Shown in pieces: positions 1 to 5,659 of a DNA stretch of 5,659 nt. Below the pieces are notes generated by a model. It was given only the letters and a program-made list of their open reading frames with translations. It searched no databases and was not told where the DNA came from. Both the position numbers and the translations under genes were made by a program. Positions within the stretch are counted from its first letter, which is position 1; the number at the start of each line of letters is the position of its first letter. The DNA is from Solirubrobacterales bacterium (lineage in GTDB: Bacteria; Actinomycetota; Thermoleophilia; Solirubrobacterales; Solirubrobacteraceae): positions 1 to 5,659 of the forward strand of contig JAOPZU010000159.1 in the NCBI GenBank assembly GCA_025963955.1. Reading direction: 5' to 3'.

Positions 1-3223
<3,223 letters not shown>

Positions 3224-3232
3224 GCCGGCCGC

Positions 3233-3832
3233 CTACGCCGCGACGACCCGCCGCAGCAGGGCGGTGGCGGTCGCGCGGACGGCGTCCAGCGGCTGCCCGT
3301 CGTCGTGGGCCATGAGCGCGAGCTGGACGATCCCGGCGACGATCATCCGCGCCATGTCGACCGGGATGGGCTCCAGGCCGAGCTCGGGCTCGGCGGCCCG
3401 CACCTCCTCGACGAGCGCGTGGACGAGGGCACCGGCCTGGGCGTTGACCGCGTTCAGCAGCAGGCGCCCGCGCTCCCCCGTCAGGTGCAGCTCGCGCAGG
3501 AACGAGCGCATGAGCAGCGGGTCGGCCTCCAGCAGGTCGAGGTAGCTGCCGACGGCACGGTCCAGCCGCTCCTCGGGCGTGCCGCCGCCGGCGGCGGCCG
3601 CGGCGATCGCCTCGTTGCAGCGCTGCGCGATCGACTCGAGCAGCGCGACGTAGCAGTCGAGGGGATCGCTGAAGTGCTCGTAGAAGGTCCGGCGGGAGAC
3701 GCGTGCCTCCCGCACGACGTCCGCGAGCGTCGTCTGCGGGAAGCCCTTCGCCCGGACGGACGCGGCCATGCCGGCGAGCAGCCGGGCGCGGTGGTCGACG
3801 CGCGTCGGGGTGTCGGTCGGGGTCGCGGCCAT
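3233..3832 (-). CDS. TetR-family transcriptional repressor
   Basis: This 199-residue protein is the standard size for a one-domain-plus-sensor TetR regulator. The DNA-binding domain covers roughly residues 14-60; the helix-turn-helix reads TTLADVVREARVSRRTFYEHF (about 34-54), and the RRTFYEHF recognition helix is typical of the family. The remainder is an alpha-helical ligand-binding and dimerisation domain with no recognisable effector signature. The ATG at 3832 is preferred because the next Met, residue 22, would remove helix 1. The ribosome site before it is weak (GGGTCG). The gene is divergent from the P450 gene across 68 bases holding an 18-bp inverted repeat, so it most likely represses the P450 and perhaps itself. 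Its 3' end faces the transporter gene with 9 bases between the stop codons. A small molecule related to the P450 substrate is a reasonable inducer, by inference from gene order only. Confidence 0.94.
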   Translation of the reverse strand: MAATPTDTPTRVDHRARLLAGMAASVRAKGFPQTTLADVVREARVSRRTFYEHFSDPLDCYVALLESIAQRCNEAIAAAAAGGGTPEERLDRAVGSYLDLLEADPLLMRSFLRELHLTGERGRLLLNAVNAQAGALVHALVEEVRAAEPELGLEPIPVDMARMIVAGIVQLALMAHDDGQPLDAVRATATALLRRVVAA

Positions 3833-3842
3833 CGACGACCCA

Positions 3843-3850
3843 CGGTACCG
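3843..3850. promoter_or_regulatory. Second small palindrome, possible auxiliary TetR site
   Basis: CGGTACCG is a perfect 8-bp palindrome 10 bases upstream of the tetR ATG. It shares the GGTAC core with the half-sites of the larger inverted repeat, and the two centres are 38 bp apart. A repressor dimer could touch it to autoregulate tetR, but palindromes this short are common by chance in GC-rich DNA. Confidence 0.3.
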
Positions 3851-3865
3851 GAGCCGGCGGCCGGG

Positions 3866-3894
3866 TCGACAGCCCTGGTACTGATGAGTACCAT
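3866..3894 (+). promoter_or_regulatory. Predicted promoter of the P450 gene giving a leaderless transcript
   Basis: TCGACA at 3866-3871 matches 5 of 6 bases of the -35 consensus. After a 17-base spacer, TACCAT at 3889-3894 matches 4 of 6 bases of the -10 consensus. Six bases separate the -10 box from the ATG at 3901, so transcription would start at or beside the A of the start codon. No Shine-Dalgarno sequence precedes the ATG, which agrees with a leaderless message, a common arrangement in actinobacteria. The 18-bp inverted repeat fills most of the spacer and overlaps the -10 box, so bound repressor would block RNA polymerase. Confidence 0.5.
3876..3893. promoter_or_regulatory. TetR operator: 7-4-7 perfect inverted repeat
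   Basis: TGGTACT (3876-3882) and AGTACCA (3887-3893) are exact reverse complements separated by GATG. The 18-bp size and symmetry are typical of TetR-family operators. It lies in the only intergenic space between the divergent tetR-like and P450 genes, 43 bases from the tetR ATG and 7 bases from the P450 ATG. Position and symmetry are seen directly; binding by the adjacent TetR is inferred. Confidence 0.72.
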
Positions 3895-3900
3895 CACCGC

Positions 3901-5334
3901 ATGGCCACCACCATGACCCCGCCGGCCGACCCGGACGCGGCGACGCCCGGGCTGCTCGGCAGCGCCCCGCCCTCCCCCGCGGGCCCGGTCCCGGCCGGTG
4001 GCATGCTGCGTCCCGCCCCCAGCCTCGGGCTCTCCAGCGGCCACCAGACGCTGCGCTTCCTGCGCCGCCCGCTGCCGTTCCTCTTCCAGGCGCGCCGCGA
4101 GCTCGGCGAGACGTTCGCCCTGCGCGTCATCGGCCGCGAGAACGACCCGATCACGCTCACGACGCACCCCGACCACGCGCGCTCCCTCTTCACCGCGAGC
4201 CCGGACCTCGTCCCGTCGATGACGGCCGAGTCGCCGCTGCGCCCGGTGCTCGGCCGCTCGGTCTTGACCTCCAACGGCGAGCGCCACCTGCGCCAGCGCC
4301 GGCTGCTGCTGCCGCCCTTCCACGGCGACGCGATCGCCCGCTACGCCGCGGCGATCGAGGACGTCGTCACCCGCGAGGTCGACCGATGGCTCCCCGGGCG
4401 CGTCTTCGCCACCGCGCCGCGGATGCAGTCCGTCACGCTCGACGTGATCATGGCCGGGATCTTCGGCGTGGAGGGCGAGCCCGCCCCCGGCAGCCACGAG
4501 CGCGGGCTGCGCGACGCCACCCGCCGCCTGCTGCGGCTCTCCGAGCGACCCGCCTGGCAGGTCGTCGAGCTGATGAACGTCGGGCACCCCGAGCCGCGCG
4601 GCGTGCTCAAGCTCGCGCTCGACTACCTCGACGGGCACTACCTGCGGACGATCGCCGCGCGCCGCCGGACACCCGCGGCGGATCGCGGGACGGACGTCCT
4701 GTCGCTGCTGCTGTCCGCCACCGACGAGGAGGGCCGGCACCTCACCGACCGCGAGATCCGCGACGAGCTGCTGACGCTCGTCCTCGCCGGCCACGAGACG
4801 ACGGCGAACCAGCTCGCGTGGACCTTCGAGCGCCTCGTCCGCACCCCGCACGCCTACGCCGGCCTGCGCGACGCCGTCCGCGGCGGAAGCGACGCCGAGG
4901 CCACCGCGATGGTCGACGCGACCATCCACGAGGCGATGCGCGTGCGGCCCGTGATCCCGCTCATCGGCCGCCGCGTCCAGGCCGAGTGGCAGCTCGGGGA
5001 GTACCACCTCCCGGCGCGCTCCATCGTCAGCGTCGCGATCCCGGTGCTGCACCATCGCGCCGACCTCTATCCCGAGCCGTTCGCCTTCCGCCCCGAGCGC
5101 TTCCTCGGCGTCAAGCCCGGCACCTACACGTGGCTGCCGTTCGGCGGCGGGACCCGGCGCTGCCTCGGCGCGGCGCTCGCGATGGCCGAGCAGCGCATCG
5201 TCCTGCGCACGATCGAGCAGCGCGTCGACCTGGCCGCGGACCGGCCCGAGCCCGAGCGCGAGCAGCACCGGAACGTGACGATGATCCCCAAGCGCGGTGG
5301 GCGGGTGCGGGTCGTGGGCCTCGCTCGCGTTTGA
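3901..5334 (+). CDS. Cytochrome P450 monooxygenase
   Basis: This 477-residue soluble haem monooxygenase would insert one oxygen atom into an organic substrate using electrons from a ferredoxin/reductase pair, neither of which is encoded here. All hallmarks are present: the I-helix oxygen-activating AGHETT (residues 296-301), the K-helix ExxR EAMR (344-347), PERF (398-401), and the haem-binding loop FGGGTRRCLG (414-423) with Cys421 as the axial thiolate. Length and motif spacing are normal and there is no membrane anchor. The style (RRLLLPPFHG, LVLAGHETTANQLAWTFERL) resembles the actinobacterial CYP135/CYP138 and cyanobacterial CYP110 groups; this is recalled resemblance, not a search result. 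ATG 3901 is preferred because a promoter with its predicted start on that A lies just upstream. ATG 3913 is an in-frame alternative, and the frame's opening further upstream would overlap tetR. The Pro/Ala-rich first 35 residues are probably disordered. Downstream it is almost contiguous with a methyltransferase gene, suggesting an operon. Confidence 0.95.
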   Translation: MATTMTPPADPDAATPGLLGSAPPSPAGPVPAGGMLRPAPSLGLSSGHQTLRFLRRPLPFLFQARRELGETFALRVIGRENDPITLTTHPDHARSLFTASPDLVPSMTAESPLRPVLGRSVLTSNGERHLRQRRLLLPPFHGDAIARYAAAIEDVVTREVDRWLPGRVFATAPRMQSVTLDVIMAGIFGVEGEPAPGSHERGLRDATRRLLRLSERPAWQVVELMNVGHPEPRGVLKLALDYLDGHYLRTIAARRRTPAADRGTDVLSLLLSATDEEGRHLTDREIRDELLTLVLAGHETTANQLAWTFERLVRTPHAYAGLRDAVRGGSDAEATAMVDATIHEAMRVRPVIPLIGRRVQAEWQLGEYHLPARSIVSVAIPVLHHRADLYPEPFAFRPERFLGVKPGTYTWLPFGGGTRRCLGAALAMAEQRIVLRTIEQRVDLAADRPEPEREQHRNVTMIPKRGGRVRVVGLARV

Positions 5335-5347
5335 CACGATGTCAGCC

Positions 5348-5659
5348 ATGTCCGCCTACGGCGCCCTCTTCACGAAGATCTACGACCCGTTCCTGGCGTT
5401 GGGCGAGCGGGCCGGCATGCGCGAGCTGCGGCGGGCGACGCTCGCGGAGGCGCGGGGCACGGTCCTGGAGATCGGCGCCGGCACCGGGCTGAACCTCGCG
5501 CTCTACCCGGCGGGCCTGGACGCGCTGACGCTGGCCGACCCCGAGCCGTCGATGGCCGACCGCCTGCGCGAGCGCGCGGCCGCGGACCCGCGGCGGCCCA
5601 CCGTGGTCCAGGCCGGCGCCGAGTCCCTCCCCTTTCCGGAGGACAGCTTCGACACCGTC
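5348..5659 (+). CDS. Class I SAM-dependent methyltransferase, 3' end missing
   Basis: Only the first 104 residues are in the window and the frame is open at the right edge. The Rossmann-fold SAM site is clear: motif I VLEIGAGTGLN (residues 39-49), the acidic end of strand 2 in LTLADPEPSM (Asp64, expected near the SAM ribose), and GAESLPFPEDSFDTV (90-104), the motif II region of Methyltransf_11/UbiE-like enzymes. The N-terminus, YGALFTKIYDPFLALGERAG, matches the opening helix often seen in these small-molecule or lipid methyltransferases. The acceptor cannot be told. Two in-frame ATGs exist at 5339 and 5348, beginning 4 and 13 bases after the P450 stop; 5348 was chosen because homologues tend to start just before the YG..F..IYD segment, but neither has a ribosome site. 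The tight spacing indicates co-transcription, and probably translational coupling, with the P450. Confidence 0.88.
   Translation, partial: MSAYGALFTKIYDPFLALGERAGMRELRRATLAEARGTVLEIGAGTGLNLALYPAGLDALTLADPEPSMADRLRERAAADPRRPTVVQAGAESLPFPEDSFDTV

Noticed and set aside
3843..3871. A tetR promoter on the minus strand (TCGACC, 16 bp, TACCGT)
   Set aside because: It matches consensus at only 4/6 and 3/6 positions and would put the transcription start about 5 bases before the tetR ATG; too weak to list as a feature, though some promoter for tetR must lie in this region.
3703..3900. Upstream extension of the P450 frame
   Set aside because: It would overlap the tetR coding region and operator, its translation is Arg/Gly/Ser-rich and unlike a P450 N-terminus, and a better start exists at 3901.
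5331..5336. Perfect TTGACA, possible -35 of a methyltransferase promoter
   Set aside because: No -10-like hexamer lies 16-18 bases downstream, the start codon would fall within the promoter spacer, and the motif overlaps the P450 stop codon, so it looks coincidental.
3481..5349. A 622-codon open frame on the minus strand across the P450
   Set aside because: It crosses the divergent control region and mirrors the P450 and tetR codons, its translation is low-complexity, and the P450 motifs on the other strand are unambiguous.

Overview
The window is very GC-rich, with third codon positions almost entirely G or C. This is typical of a high-GC actinobacterium. The mix of a cysteine-containing SGNH/DUF459-type secreted protein, a DHA2 drug-efflux pump, TetR, P450 and methyltransferase would suit a soil actinobacterium, possibly of the Thermoleophilia (Solirubrobacter-like) branch. 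That lineage guess rests on recalled family resemblance only. Coding density is high. No RNA genes, mobile elements, CRISPR arrays or long repeats are visible, and no gene-free stretch exceeds about 70 bases.

Layout, left to right. (1) The 3' part of a probably secreted SGNH-hydrolase-like protein (+), cut by the left edge. (2) After 53 bases with a small hairpin, a 14-TM-type DHA2 (EmrB/QacA-like) efflux transporter (+) whose last ~160 residues form a cytoplasmic MarR-like winged-helix domain. (3) A TetR-family repressor (-), convergent with the transporter, with only 9 bases between the stop codons. (4) A 68-base divergent control region with a perfect 7+4+7 inverted repeat. (5) A cytochrome P450 (+) with all the signature motifs. 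(6) The 5' part of a class I SAM-dependent methyltransferase (+), starting 4 or 13 bases after the P450 stop and cut by the right edge.

The most coherent unit is TetR / operator / P450 / methyltransferase. The inverted repeat lies in the spacer of a plausible P450 promoter (TCGACA, 17 bp, TACCAT) and overlaps its -10 box. The predicted transcription start falls on or next to the A of the P450 ATG, and no Shine-Dalgarno sequence is present, so the P450 message is probably leaderless and repressed by the divergent TetR. The P450 and methyltransferase look co-transcribed, suggesting sequential oxidation and methylation of one small molecule; the substrate cannot be read from sequence. The transporter beside the repressor could export a related compound, but it has its own upstream region and need not belong to the same regulon.
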